A DNA stretch of 22,666 nt, taken from contig VGFF01000020.1 of NCBI GenBank assembly GCA_016868955.1, positions 1 to 22,666 of the forward strand, written 5' to 3'. Positions 8,534 to 15,776 of this stretch are shown here, piece by piece; within the stretch, counting starts at the first letter, position 1, and each line of letters begins with the position of its first letter. This DNA is from Armatimonadota bacterium (GTDB taxonomy: Bacteria > Sysuimicrobiota > Sysuimicrobiia > Sysuimicrobiales > VGFF01). The position numbers were made by a program, and so were the translations under genes. The notes below the pieces were generated by a model that was not told the DNA's origin, ran no database searches, and saw only the letters and a program-made list of their open reading frames with translations.

Positions 8534-8696
8534 ACCTCTCATCACGGCGCGTCCACCAGCCCGAATTCTCCCGAACACGCGAACGCGCGAGGCTGCCTGA
8601 CTCGGTCTGGCATCGTTTCTGCAGCTCTCGTCAGCGCCCGGGGAGGGCTGCGCCGGGCATCCCCGCGCCATCGCCATCCGAAATTCTGGAGGGATC
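8534..8696. other. Spacer between tRNA-Arg and the chemoreceptor pseudogene
   Basis: These 163 bases hold no supported gene. The region just before the GTG at 8697 has a GGAGGG site (8688-8693), the remnant ribosome-binding site of the pseudogene. No attachment-site duplication of the tRNA 3' end, insertion sequence or direct repeat was seen here, although a tRNA 3' end followed by accessory genes is a classic integration setting. Confidence 0.6.
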
Positions 8697-10187
8697 GTGT
8701 CCACCACATCCGCTGGCGAACCTCTCAGTGCGCGTCATCGCATCACCGACGCCGGGCTCGCGCTACTCAAGCGATTCATCCGCTTCAGCGGAACCAATGT
8801 CTTCGTGCTCAAGTTGCTGGCCCCGTAGGGACGTCGCGTTGCCCCGAAGATCGCCCGCGAGTTCTACGACTTTCGGTTCGGATGTCCGCCGACGCGCGCG
8901 TTCTTCGAGGCATGCGTCAAGAATCATGGCGCGCCCCTCGATGAGTTCCGCAAGCGTCTGGAGGTGACGCAGGTCGGCTACGTGCGTGCGATTTTCGACG
9001 AGGCCGCCGCTTCCGGCGCGTTCGATCGGGCGTTCTTGGAGAATCGGCTATGCGTCGGTCACTTCCACAATGTCATCGATCTCCCCATGAAGTGGCACGT
9101 CGGCAGTCACGTCACGTACGAGCTCCTCGTGCGCAAGCATCTTGCCCGGTCCTTCTTCTGGAATCCCTGGCTCCGCAGCAAAGGTGAGCAGGCGATCTGC
9201 CAGGTCTTCAATTACGATCTGCAGGCCGTCGCCGAAGCGTTCTTCAAGGACATCTGGGAATAGGTCGGCGTGGATCTCGCCGGCATTCCGGTGCGCTCCG
9301 CCGAGGAGAACGTCTCCGACTACTACGGGCCGATCAAGGCGACCCTGCAAAACGTGCTGCGCGAAGCGAACTGGGCCGGCGACGGGCTTGTCTCGGCCGG
9401 CGCGCAGCTCGCCGACGCCTCGTCGCAGGCGCGCCAAGCCACGTCGGAGATTATGCAAACGGCCGAGGCGATCACACGCGGCACGATGCAGCTGACGACC
9501 GACGTCGCGACGACCGCGGCGGCCGTCGGAGATATCCGCAGCCAGGCGGCAATCGGCGACGGCGACGCGGCGAGCAACCGCATGATCGCCGAGGTCGTGG
9601 ATCTGTTGCGCCGCCGCATCGAGGACGCGGCCAAGCGCGTACGGGGGATGGGCGCGCGTTCCGATCAGATCGGCGCCATCGTCAAGGCGATCGAAGGCAT
9701 GGCGCCCCAAACCAACTTGCTCGCCCTCAACCCCGCGATCGAGGCGGCGCGCGCCGGCGAGAACGGCAAAGGGTTCGCGGTTGTCTCCGATGAGGTTTGC
9801 AAGCTCGCCGGCGGCTCGGCTGCCTCAGCGCGCGAGATCGCCGAGCTGATCCACGGCATCCAAGAGACGATCAACGCCGCCGTCCACGCCATTCAAGAGG
9901 GCGTAAACGCCATCGCCGCCGTGTCCGCTTCGATTCACCGTATGGCCGACTTCAGCCAGAACAACAGCGCCAGCGCGCAACAGCTGAGCGCGTCCCCCCA
10001 GGAGATGGCGGCGCAGGTCGGGGAGGTCAGCGCGTCCGCCGAGTCGCTCAATGGGTTGGCCGACGCCCTGCACCGCGCGATGGGCCATCTGCACCTCGAT
10101 GCGATCGCCAATGAACATTCGGTTCCCGATCTGTTTCCGAAGCTCTGGGTGATGGTTAGGAGACGCGCTCGGCGCTTTGGTCCTTGA
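8697..10187 (+). pseudogene. Globin-coupled chemosensor (protoglobin + methyl-accepting signalling domain), interrupted by two TAG codons
   Basis: One frame from GTG 8697 to TGA 10187 (497 codons) reads as a soluble HemAT-like sensor. Residues about 10-185 form a protoglobin domain (APKIAREFYDF, then VGHFHNVIDLPMKWHVGSH with the likely haem-proximal His). Residues about 190-490 form a chemoreceptor signalling coiled coil (QTNLLALNPAIEAARAGENG, GFAVVSDEV). Homologues sense oxygen and signal to CheA. The frame is broken by TAG at 8826-8828 (codon 44, inside the globin) and TAG at 9261-9263 (codon 189, at the globin/linker boundary). The near-invariant signalling tip is also eroded: AAIEAA is PAIEAA, and DEVRxLA is DEVCKLA. 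Two stops plus these changes favour decay over a sequencing slip. TAG is a normal stop elsewhere in the window. The downstream fragment (9270-10187) could still be translated. Confidence 0.8.
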
Positions 10188-10386
10188 CGTGGTACTCGAC
10201 CATCGACACGACGAAGAACGTGCGCCCGCGCGGTGACCGGCGCGATTGCACCTCGGAGAGCGTTCCGCGGCGCGCCGCCGCATTGGTGACCTCGGTTGCG
10301 TCCTCCTTGCTGTCGATCATGACCCATCCAAATTCTTCTAGATCTCGCAGGGCGGCGGCGCGCTGATCCGATGAGAACCTGTTCAT
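10156..10386 (-). CDS. Small hypothetical protein (76 aa)
   Basis: I do not recognise this family. The likely start is ATG 10386, with AAGGGGGG about six bases upstream; the longer reading from 10467 begins without such a site. The product is a soluble mixed alpha/beta protein. It begins MNRFSSDQRAAALRDLEEFGW (residues 1-21), has a charged middle (DSKEDATEVTNAAARRG), and ends with a beta-strand-like TFFVVSMVEYHV. It converges on the chemoreceptor pseudogene and their 3' ends overlap by 32 bases. It may be a real small gene, because the start region and composition are coherent, but there is no functional evidence. Confidence 0.5.
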   Translation of the reverse strand: MNRFSSDQRAAALRDLEEFGWVMIDSKEDATEVTNAAARRGTLSEVQSRRSPRGRTFFVVSMVEYHVKDQSAERVS

Positions 10387-10507
10387 GTCCGGCCCCCCTT
10401 CGCGCACCCGGCACGAACCAAGACGTCGCCTGCTCGAACCGCAGCGATCTTCGGCAGCGTCAGCCACGTCGAACCTGCGAGCACGCCTTCAGCGCCGTGT
10501 AACAGGT

Positions 10508-10536
10508 TTGTTGCAGACTGTAGACACGATTACCGT
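10508..10536 (+). promoter_or_regulatory. Possible promoter of the TPR gene
   Basis: TTGTTG (10508-10513) and TACCGT (10531-10536) are separated by 17 bases, with the start codon at 10583 and a strong Shine-Dalgarno site between. The matches are only moderate (TTG in the -35; T, A and final T in the -10). The surrounding stretch 10500-10550 is AT-richer than its neighbours. Confidence 0.3.
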
Positions 10537-10582
10537 ACTTCTCTAGAGCGTTCGCGCCCATCGTCCGGGCGGAGGAGGAACC

Positions 10583-11056
10583 ATGAGGAATGGCATGATC
10601 GTCGCGATGGTGACCTTGATCGTAGCTGCCACGTTCGCGCCCGCGCTCGCCGTCGAGCGGGATGAGGCGCCGAGTTCCACGCCGCCGACGGCGCGCGCCC
10701 ACTTGGAGCAAGGCGTCGATTATGGGCGCCGCGGCCGATGGGACCTTGCCGTCGCCTCCTATCGGGAGGCGGCGAGAATGCAGCCGAGCTTCGTCGAGGC
10801 CTGGTCGAACCTCGGCCACGCGTATCGCAAGCTCAAACAGTATCCGCAAGCGCTGGATGCCTATCAACGAGCGCTCGCGTTGCGTCCCGACTATGCTCCG
10901 GCGCACGAGTACATCGGCCGCGCCTACGTCGCGATGGGGAATCGCGAACGGGCGATGGAGCACTACGAGACGCTGAACCGGCTCGATCCGCAGCTCGCGC
11001 GCGGCCTGTTGAGGGCGATCCAGACGAACGATGCGGACGCGGAAGACTGGTACTGA
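10583..11056 (+). CDS. Secreted or periplasmic TPR-repeat protein
   Basis: This 157-residue protein has an N-terminal signal peptide (MRNGMIVAMVTLIVAATFAPALA, cleavage probably after ALA near residue 23). Three consecutive tetratricopeptide repeats follow: ARAHLEQGVDYGRRGRWDLAV..., VEAWSNLGHAYRKLKQYPQAL... and APAHEYIGRAYVAMGNRERAM..., roughly residues 36-140. TPR arrays bind partner proteins; the partner here is unknown. GGAGGAGGAA at 10571-10580 is a strong ribosome-binding site for ATG 10583. The gene is 71 bases ahead of the next and may share its transcript. It is a small stand-alone scaffold, not a fusion. Confidence 0.8.
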   Translation: MRNGMIVAMVTLIVAATFAPALAVERDEAPSSTPPTARAHLEQGVDYGRRGRWDLAVASYREAARMQPSFVEAWSNLGHAYRKLKQYPQALDAYQRALALRPDYAPAHEYIGRAYVAMGNRERAMEHYETLNRLDPQLARGLLRAIQTNDADAEDWY

Positions 11057-11127
11057 TCCGCGAATCGGTCGCGGACCCGAGGGCGCGTCCCGCCGCGCGG
11101 CGTACGCGGATTGCGGGAGGGACACCG

Positions 11128-11640
11128 ATGTCGAATCGTCCATCTAGTGCTTCGAGCAATGCCGACGCGCCCATGCTCGTCTTGTTCGTTGACCGGGATC
11201 ACGCGCGTCTGATCGCCCGTGCGAACGCGCGCACCAAGCGCCTGCAGGATTGGACTTTCGCCCCGGATACGGCATCCTGGTGGCCGAAGGAAGGCCGTGC
11301 CCCCACCGCGACACGAGCCACCGGACAATCGGTGGGACGAACGCGGGGCGCGCAACGGGACCCGTTCGCGGCGCGACTGGAAACCCATCGGCGGCGGTTC
11401 TGGCGGCAGGTCGCAAACGCCACGGCGGGTGCCGTGGCCACGCTGGATGCGCAAGCGATCGTCCTTGCGGGACCAGCGGAGGCCGCCCGCGCGCTGACCG
11501 ACCTGTTGCCCGCGACGGTACGCCGGCGCCTGGCGGGTGCCGTTGCTGCCGCGGCGTACCTCACGGACGCGGCCATCGTAAGCAAAGCGGGTCCGGTCGT
11601 CACGCGGGCGGTGCGGGCACGTGCGGCCGGGCTCTCCTGA
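11128..11640 (+). CDS. Putative baeRF/host-attachment-like protein (170 aa)
   Basis: The start is taken as ATG 11128 behind GGGAGGGA (11115-11122). The frame is open further upstream but overlaps the TPR gene. The N-terminal strand MLVLFVDRDHARLIAR and the later RRFWRQVANATAG...AQAIVLAGPAEAARALTDLLP resemble the bacterial archaeo-eukaryotic release-factor-like (baeRF) and host-attachment families. In those families 'F..vDr..ARl' and 'lvl.Gp.e....l...LP' blocks recur. Such proteins are suspected to act on ribosomes or stress responses, but function is uncertain. The middle (residues 45-85) is Arg/Thr/Gly-rich and probably disordered. No catalytic GGQ-like motif is visible. The family assignment is by eye from two short blocks and is tentative. 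Confidence 0.4.
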   Translation: MSNRPSSASSNADAPMLVLFVDRDHARLIARANARTKRLQDWTFAPDTASWWPKEGRAPTATRATGQSVGRTRGAQRDPFAARLETHRRRFWRQVANATAGAVATLDAQAIVLAGPAEAARALTDLLPATVRRRLAGAVAAAAYLTDAAIVSKAGPVVTRAVRARAAGLS

Positions 11641-11737
11641 CGGTACGTTCGCGCAATCGCGCGGCCAACTCGGTGTCGACGGCTGTGATAGCCTAAGTCT
11701 GTACTGAGGAATCCTGCCGTCCGGGAGGGCGCTCTCG

Positions 11738-11944
11738 ATGTCGGAAGTGACCATCTCGTTCCGCGACAACGGACCGATCCTCGTCAAGGGTCCGGCGACC
11801 GTCGTCGACGCCGAAGGCAAGAAGTGGCTCATCGAGAAGGAGACGTTCTTCCTTTGCCGGTGCGGCGCCTCGAACAATAAACCGTTCTGCGATGCTGCTC
11901 ATCGAACGATCAATTTTCAGTCGACAGAGCGCGCGCCCGGATAG
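11738..11944 (+). CDS. CDGSH-type iron-sulfur protein
   Basis: This 68-residue protein carries a single CDGSH-like cluster site, CRCGASNNKPFCDAAH (about residues 40-55), which provides the three Cys and one His that hold a [2Fe-2S] cluster in the mitoNEET/bacterial CDGSH family. The usual GS/GT before the His is AA here. The N-terminal half (DNGPILVKGPATVVDAEGKKW) is the typical preceding beta region of bacterial single-domain members. Such small proteins are thought to transfer electrons or Fe-S clusters; the partner is unknown. GGGAGGG at 11722-11728 precedes the ATG. The gene ends with TAG and is followed by an intrinsic terminator, so it may be monocistronic or end a small operon. Confidence 0.88.
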   Translation: MSEVTISFRDNGPILVKGPATVVDAEGKKWLIEKETFFLCRCGASNNKPFCDAAHRTINFQSTERAPG

Positions 11945-11963
11945 ATCGCTGATCGACCGTCTG

Positions 11964-11999
11964 CGCGGATGGGCCGGCGGACAGGCCCATCCGCGTTTT
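11964..11999 (+). terminator. Rho-independent terminator after the CDGSH gene
   Basis: A perfect 12-bp stem (11964-11975 with 11984-11995) with an eight-base loop is followed by TTTT (11996-11999). It lies 19 bases after the CDGSH stop and 35 bases before the CapA-like start, separating the two genes transcriptionally. Confidence 0.85.
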
Positions 12000-12034
12000 C
12001 GGGTTTGGGTGCTGGCAGTTCGGGAGCCGACCGC

Positions 12035-13207
12035 ATGAAGCGTCCCGTCCGACGCCGGCTGACGGCGTTGCTGGTGGCCGCGGTCTTCGTCGTGGCGATC
12101 GCGGGAGATGATCGTGCGCGCGGGGCGCCGCGGCCGGCCTCCCCGCCGCGTCGGTCTGTGTCGCGGTCGCAACACACGCTCCGCGCTGCTGGTCCTCCAG
12201 CGCGGATCGCGGCCGTCGGCGACTTGCTGCTGGCAGGTTCCCTCTTGGCGCGGATTCAGCGCGACGGCGATGACTATCCGTTTCGTCATATCGCCGAGGC
12301 GTTGACGGCGGCGGACGTCGCGTTCGCGAATCTCGAGGTCCCACTGACCAGCGTCGACGCGCCAACGTCGGGCAAGGATCCCGCGTCGGTTCGCGCCGGC
12401 CGGGACTACGTCTTTCGCGCGCCGCCGCGCTTGGCGCGCGCGATCCGCGATGCCGGCTTCGACGTCGTCTCGCTCGCGAACAACCACGCGATGGACCAAG
12501 GCGCGACCGGTTTGTTCGAGATGATCGAGTCGCTGCGCAAGGAGAGAATCGAGTTCGCGGGTGCCGGCGCCGACGATCTCGAAGCGACGCGCGCCGCGGT
12601 GACCCGTGTCGGTGACGTCGCGATCGCCTGGCTCGCTGCCTCCGAAATCCTACCGCGATTCTCCGTCGCCTCCCCCCGCGGCGCCGGGATCGCCGCTTCG
12701 CGAGGGCATCACGGTGGGCGCGACTGGCGCGCGGCGCTGCTGGCGAGCGTCCGGGCCCTGAAAGCACGCGGGCTCGTCGTCTTCGTTTCGGTGCACTGGG
12801 GCGTCGAGGGAGCCAGCACGCCGAACCGCGCTCAGACCACGCTCGCCCGCGCGCTGGCGATGGCCGGCGCCGACGCGATCCTCGGTCACCACCCGCATGT
12901 GCTGCAAGGCTTCACGTGGATCGATCGGACGTTCGTCGCGTATAGCCTGGGGAACTTCGTCGCTTTGCCGCGGGGGCGTTTGGCTCGCGAATCTGCGATC
13001 ATCGACTTGCAGATCGAGGCCACCGGAGTTGTCGGCGCGCGTGTGCGGCCCGTATCGATCGGTGCCGGACAGGCCCGCCTGCTCATTGGATCCGAAGCCG
13101 ATCCATTGATGACTCGGATCGCTTCGATTTCGGGGGTGGTCGGAGGTGCGGTCGCCTCCGACGGTGAGGTCAAAGCCCGCTTCGCGACGCGCCGTCCGGG
13201 GCCCTGA
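12035..13207 (+). CDS. CapA-like poly-gamma-glutamate synthesis / metallophosphatase family protein
   Basis: The 390-residue protein has an N-terminal hydrophobic signal or anchor (residues about 8-28, LTALLVAAVFVVAIAG) and an Arg/Pro-rich stalk. The CapA (PGA_cap) domain follows, with AAVGDLLLAG (metal-site start), FANLEVPLT, VVSLANNHAMDQG, VSVHWGVEG, ILGHHPHVLQG and AYSLGNFV in the family order. These supply the Asp, Asn and His residues of the calcineurin-like metallophosphatase fold. CapA proteins are linked to poly-gamma-glutamate capsule export or anchoring, but no capB/capC neighbours are present, so a capsule role is not supported here; many stand-alone copies have unknown substrates. 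ATG 12035 has GGGAG at 12022-12026. Transcription starts after the upstream terminator. It converges with the MFS gene, 30 bases away. Confidence 0.85.
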   Translation: MKRPVRRRLTALLVAAVFVVAIAGDDRARGAPRPASPPRRSVSRSQHTLRAAGPPARIAAVGDLLLAGSLLARIQRDGDDYPFRHIAEALTAADVAFANLEVPLTSVDAPTSGKDPASVRAGRDYVFRAPPRLARAIRDAGFDVVSLANNHAMDQGATGLFEMIESLRKERIEFAGAGADDLEATRAAVTRVGDVAIAWLAASEILPRFSVASPRGAGIAASRGHHGGRDWRAALLASVRALKARGLVVFVSVHWGVEGASTPNRAQTTLARALAMAGADAILGHHPHVLQGFTWIDRTFVAYSLGNFVALPRGRLARESAIIDLQIEATGVVGARVRPVSIGAGQARLLIGSEADPLMTRIASISGVVGGAVASDGEVKARFATRRPGP

Positions 13208-13237
13208 AGCGCACCGGGCCGGCGCGCGACCGTTGCG

Positions 13238-14437
13238 TCAGCGGGGCGAGGCCGGATCCGCCGGTTGGAGCGGCAGGAACCGCCAACCGAGAATCGCCGC
13301 CGCAGCCATGAACAGCGCCGCGACCGGAAAGACGAGGCGAACGTCGGTCAGTTGGATCGCGACGCCGGCGACGAGCGGCGCGATCACGCCGCGAACGCCG
13401 ACGAGCGAGTGATAGGCGCCGCTGTACTGCGCGGCGCGATCCGCTGGTGCGAGCTGGATGACCGTCGCCATCCAGGCCAGCTCGAACGCTGCGTTCATGA
13501 ATCCATCCAGCGCGAATGGGAACAGCGCGAACCACGTTGACGGCGCGAAGTAGTAAACCGCCGGCCCGAGCCATCCGATCATCCACATGAGCCGGAAGAC
13601 GCGCAGGCCGGAGTGTCGATCGATGAACCGGCCCCACAGGAGAAACCCCGCCATCTGGGCGGCCGCGTGTGCGGCGGCAAGCAACCCCACCTGGGCGTCG
13701 GTCGCGTTGAACTCGTCGACGAGCAGCAATGGAACCGCCGGGTTCGTCATCCACGCGCCGAATCCGTAGACGAACACTACAAGGAGCAGTCGGCGAAACG
13801 TTGGGTCGGCCCAGGAGGCGCGCCAGGCGTCGTTCAGCGGAGGACGCCGTGGCGCCGGCGACTCCGGCGCCGGCGCGCGGATGCCACCGAACACGACCGC
13901 GCTTGCGACACCGAAGGCCGCCCCGACCGCGAAGACGATACCATGTCCGTAGGATTCCAGCAGGCGCCCCGCGATCGCGGCCGTTACGATGCCGACGAGG
14001 CTGACGCCGACGCGGATGAAGCCGACGAGCGTCTGCCGCCGGTCGGACGGGTACATGAGCCGGACTGTTTCGGTGTACGGCGGCATGAGCATGCTCGTCA
14101 CGAGGTGATGAGTCATCACCATCGCGACGAACAGCGGCGGCGTGTGCACGAACGGCGCGAGCAGGAACATGCTGCGTCCGACGACGGCCGGCCAAACCAC
14201 GTAGGGGATGGGATTTCGCCCCATGACGAACGTCGCCCAATAAGCGGTGAGGATCATGCCGATAGCGGGCGCGCTCGTGACGATCGCCACCTCCAGTGGG
14301 GAAGCGCCGATGCGTCTGGCCGTCACGGCAAGGAACGGAATGACGGCGCCGGCGAAGACGCCAAAAAGAATACCCGCGCGAAAATCGATGACGAAGGCGC
14401 GACGAGCGGAAGGTCGCAACGGAGGGAGGATCTGCAC
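13238..14437 (-). CDS. Major facilitator superfamily transporter
   Basis: A 399-residue integral membrane protein with about 12 hydrophobic segments in the usual 6+6 arrangement, split by a hydrophilic loop around residues 190-215 (RAPAPESPAPRRPPLNDAW). The sequence YPSDRRQTLVGFIRVG and GRFIDRHSGLR match the short basic loops that follow transmembrane helices 4-5 and 8 in MFS proteins. The substrate cannot be predicted. The start is a GTG at 14435-14437 with no Shine-Dalgarno site, and the promoter lies immediately upstream, so the mRNA is probably leaderless. The gene is divergent from the nucleoside hydrolase. Whether it moves nucleosides or nucleobases is only suggested by that neighbour. 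Confidence 0.85.
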   Translation of the reverse strand: MQILPPLRPSARRAFVIDFRAGILFGVFAGAVIPFLAVTARRIGASPLEVAIVTSAPAIGMILTAYWATFVMGRNPIPYVVWPAVVGRSMFLLAPFVHTPPLFVAMVMTHHLVTSMLMPPYTETVRLMYPSDRRQTLVGFIRVGVSLVGIVTAAIAGRLLESYGHGIVFAVGAAFGVASAVVFGGIRAPAPESPAPRRPPLNDAWRASWADPTFRRLLLVVFVYGFGAWMTNPAVPLLLVDEFNATDAQVGLLAAAHAAAQMAGFLLWGRFIDRHSGLRVFRLMWMIGWLGPAVYYFAPSTWFALFPFALDGFMNAAFELAWMATVIQLAPADRAAQYSGAYHSLVGVRGVIAPLVAGVAIQLTDVRLVFPVAALFMAAAAILGWRFLPLQPADPASPR

Positions 14438-14444
14438 CGTATTC

Positions 14445-14474
14445 TTTGTAAAGGCGCGTCTTGGCGGTTGTCAA
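14445..14474 (-). promoter_or_regulatory. Promoter of the MFS gene, predicting a leaderless mRNA
   Basis: On the minus strand a perfect -35 TTGACA (14469-14474) and a -10 TACAAA (14445-14450) are 18 bases apart. The -10 ends seven bases before the GTG start, so transcription should begin at or within a base or two of the initiation codon. Confidence 0.6.
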
Positions 14475-14488
14475 AAAAGGAGCGCGGC

Positions 14489-14518
14489 TGGCGACGAGCG
14501 TTGCGCGAAGAGTACAAT
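14489..14518 (+). promoter_or_regulatory. Probable promoter of the nucleoside hydrolase gene
   Basis: A strong -10 TACAAT (14513-14518) is preceded at 18 bases by a weak -35 TGGCGA (14489-14494). The transcript would start near 14525, about 60 bases before the TTG codon, and would include the hairpin at 14532-14551. It is back to back with the MFS promoter. Confidence 0.4.
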
Positions 14519-14531
14519 GAGGGCAATGTCG

Positions 14532-14554
14532 CGCCGGCCGCTCGGCCGGCGTTT
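14532..14554 (+). promoter_or_regulatory. GC palindrome / terminator-like hairpin in the 5' leader of the nucleoside hydrolase
   Basis: CGCCGGCCG (14532-14540) is exactly complementary to CGGCCGGCG (14543-14551), with two bases between, so about eight pairs and a four-base loop. It is followed by TTTCTGT. It sits between the predicted transcription start and the ribosome-binding site GGAGG (14573-14577). It could attenuate transcription, act as a protein site or simply stabilise the leader. Confidence 0.35.
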
Positions 14555-14583
14555 CTGTATCGGCGCTGCCCCGGAGGTGACGA

Positions 14584-15708
14584 TTGCGTCGATTTCTTCT
14601 CGATAGCGACGGCACGGCGGATGACGCGCTCGCCATCATGATGGCGGCGCGTCATCCGAACGTGGAAATCGTCGCGGCCACTGCGGTCGCCGGCTGCGTA
14701 CGCGTCTGGCAGGCCGCCGAAAACGTATTGCACGCGCTCGAGCTGGGCGGCGCCGCCGGCGCCGCCGTCTACGTCGGTTGCGAGAAGCCGTTGGTCCGCC
14801 CGCACGTCAGCTTCGAGGTCATCTACGGTCGCAGTGGGCTGGGCAATCACAACTACGGCCGCGCGCGCCAACGGCCGGACGCGGCGCACGCGATCGACGC
14901 GATCACGTCGCTGGCGAAGCACTATCGCGGCGAGCTCGAGATCGTCTGCCTTGGACCGCTGACCAACCTCGCGGCGGCCCTGGTCCGAACACCGAAGCTC
15001 GCCGAGTGGCCGAAGCAGGTCACGATCTATGGCGGGTCCGCCGAAGGCGGCAACGTCACGCCTGCTGCCGAGTACAACTTCCACGCCGACCCGGAGGCCG
15101 CGGAGATCGTGCTCGACAGTGGTCTGCCGATCGTCCTCGTGGGTTGGGACCAGTCCCGAGCAGCGATGGTGATAAGCGATGGCGACATCCACCGCATCCG
15201 CGCCAGCGGCACCAAGGAATGCCGTTTCTTCATGGAGTCGACGCGGCCGCTGGCCGATTATTGCCGGCGGACGTTGCGCTTGCGAGGGTCGGACCTCGGC
15301 GCGGTTCTGGCGACGGCGATCGCGATCGAGCCGGGCGTCGCGACGGACGAGACGCGCGTGCGGGTCGACGTGGAAGCGCGCGGCGAGGTGACGCGGGGTT
15401 CCGTCGTCCTCGATCCCGTCGGCTTGTCGCGTCGCGCCGCCAATGTTCGCCTCGTGCGCGCCGCCGACGCCGATCGGGCGCGGGCGATGCTGTTCGACAC
15501 GCTGCGGATCGACGGTGCCGCGAGCGTGGCGCCGCCGGCGTCGCCCGCCGATGAGGCCGCATCCGAGGGGCCGCCATCTGACCAAGGCCCATCCGAAGGC
15601 ATCTCAACCGAAGAGAGCGCGCCCGAGGCGGCCGCCGAGGGGGCTGCGCTTGCGCCGACAGGCGTTTCGGCACCGACGTCGAATGCCGGTGCGTTCGAGG
15701 AGGCGTAG
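14584..15708 (+). CDS. Inosine-uridine preferring nucleoside hydrolase family protein with acidic C-terminal tail
   Basis: The 374-residue product starts at TTG 14584, six bases after GGAGG. The N-terminus RRFLLDSDGTADDALAI gives the DxDxxxDD calcium-site Asp residues of the family (usual form DTDPGxDDA; here DSDGTADDA). GPLTNLAAAL, NFHADPEAAEIVLDSGLPI and GWDQS follow in the right order, the last supplying the late Asp. Family enzymes hydrolyse the N-glycosidic bond of ribonucleosides for purine and pyrimidine salvage. The catalytic part ends near residue 310, the usual length. Residues 311-374 form an Ala/Ser/Glu/Pro-rich acidic tail without obvious fold, which is unusual. Family members include non-salvage hydrolases, so the substrate is open. 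The gene ends with TAG. Confidence 0.85.
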   Translation: MRRFLLDSDGTADDALAIMMAARHPNVEIVAATAVAGCVRVWQAAENVLHALELGGAAGAAVYVGCEKPLVRPHVSFEVIYGRSGLGNHNYGRARQRPDAAHAIDAITSLAKHYRGELEIVCLGPLTNLAAALVRTPKLAEWPKQVTIYGGSAEGGNVTPAAEYNFHADPEAAEIVLDSGLPIVLVGWDQSRAAMVISDGDIHRIRASGTKECRFFMESTRPLADYCRRTLRLRGSDLGAVLATAIAIEPGVATDETRVRVDVEARGEVTRGSVVLDPVGLSRRAANVRLVRAADADRARAMLFDTLRIDGAASVAPPASPADEAASEGPPSDQGPSEGISTEESAPEAAAEGAALAPTGVSAPTSNAGAFEEA

Positions 15709-15776
15709 TGCGACTCCGTCGTGTCCGGTTCCGGGGAGTCCTGATAGGGAGTTCTGGCGGTTCGAATCGTCCTTAG

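Noticed and set aside
8534..8696. Integration site of a mobile element at the tRNA-Arg 3' end
   Set aside because: No duplicated tRNA 3' end, integrase, transposase or inverted repeats are visible downstream within the window.
8697..10187. Recoding of TAG as an amino acid in the globin-coupled sensor
   Set aside because: TAG terminates intact genes in the same window (CDGSH protein, nucleoside hydrolase, hisB), and eroded signalling residues indicate a pseudogene.
13613..14641. 342-codon plus-strand frame opposite the MFS gene
   Set aside because: The minus strand has a clear 12-helix transporter; this frame is charged low-complexity and runs through the divergent promoters.
14323..15585. 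420-codon minus-strand frame opposite the nucleoside hydrolase
   Set aside because: Arg/Asp-rich shadow frame produced by high GC; the plus strand encodes a recognisable enzyme with catalytic motifs.
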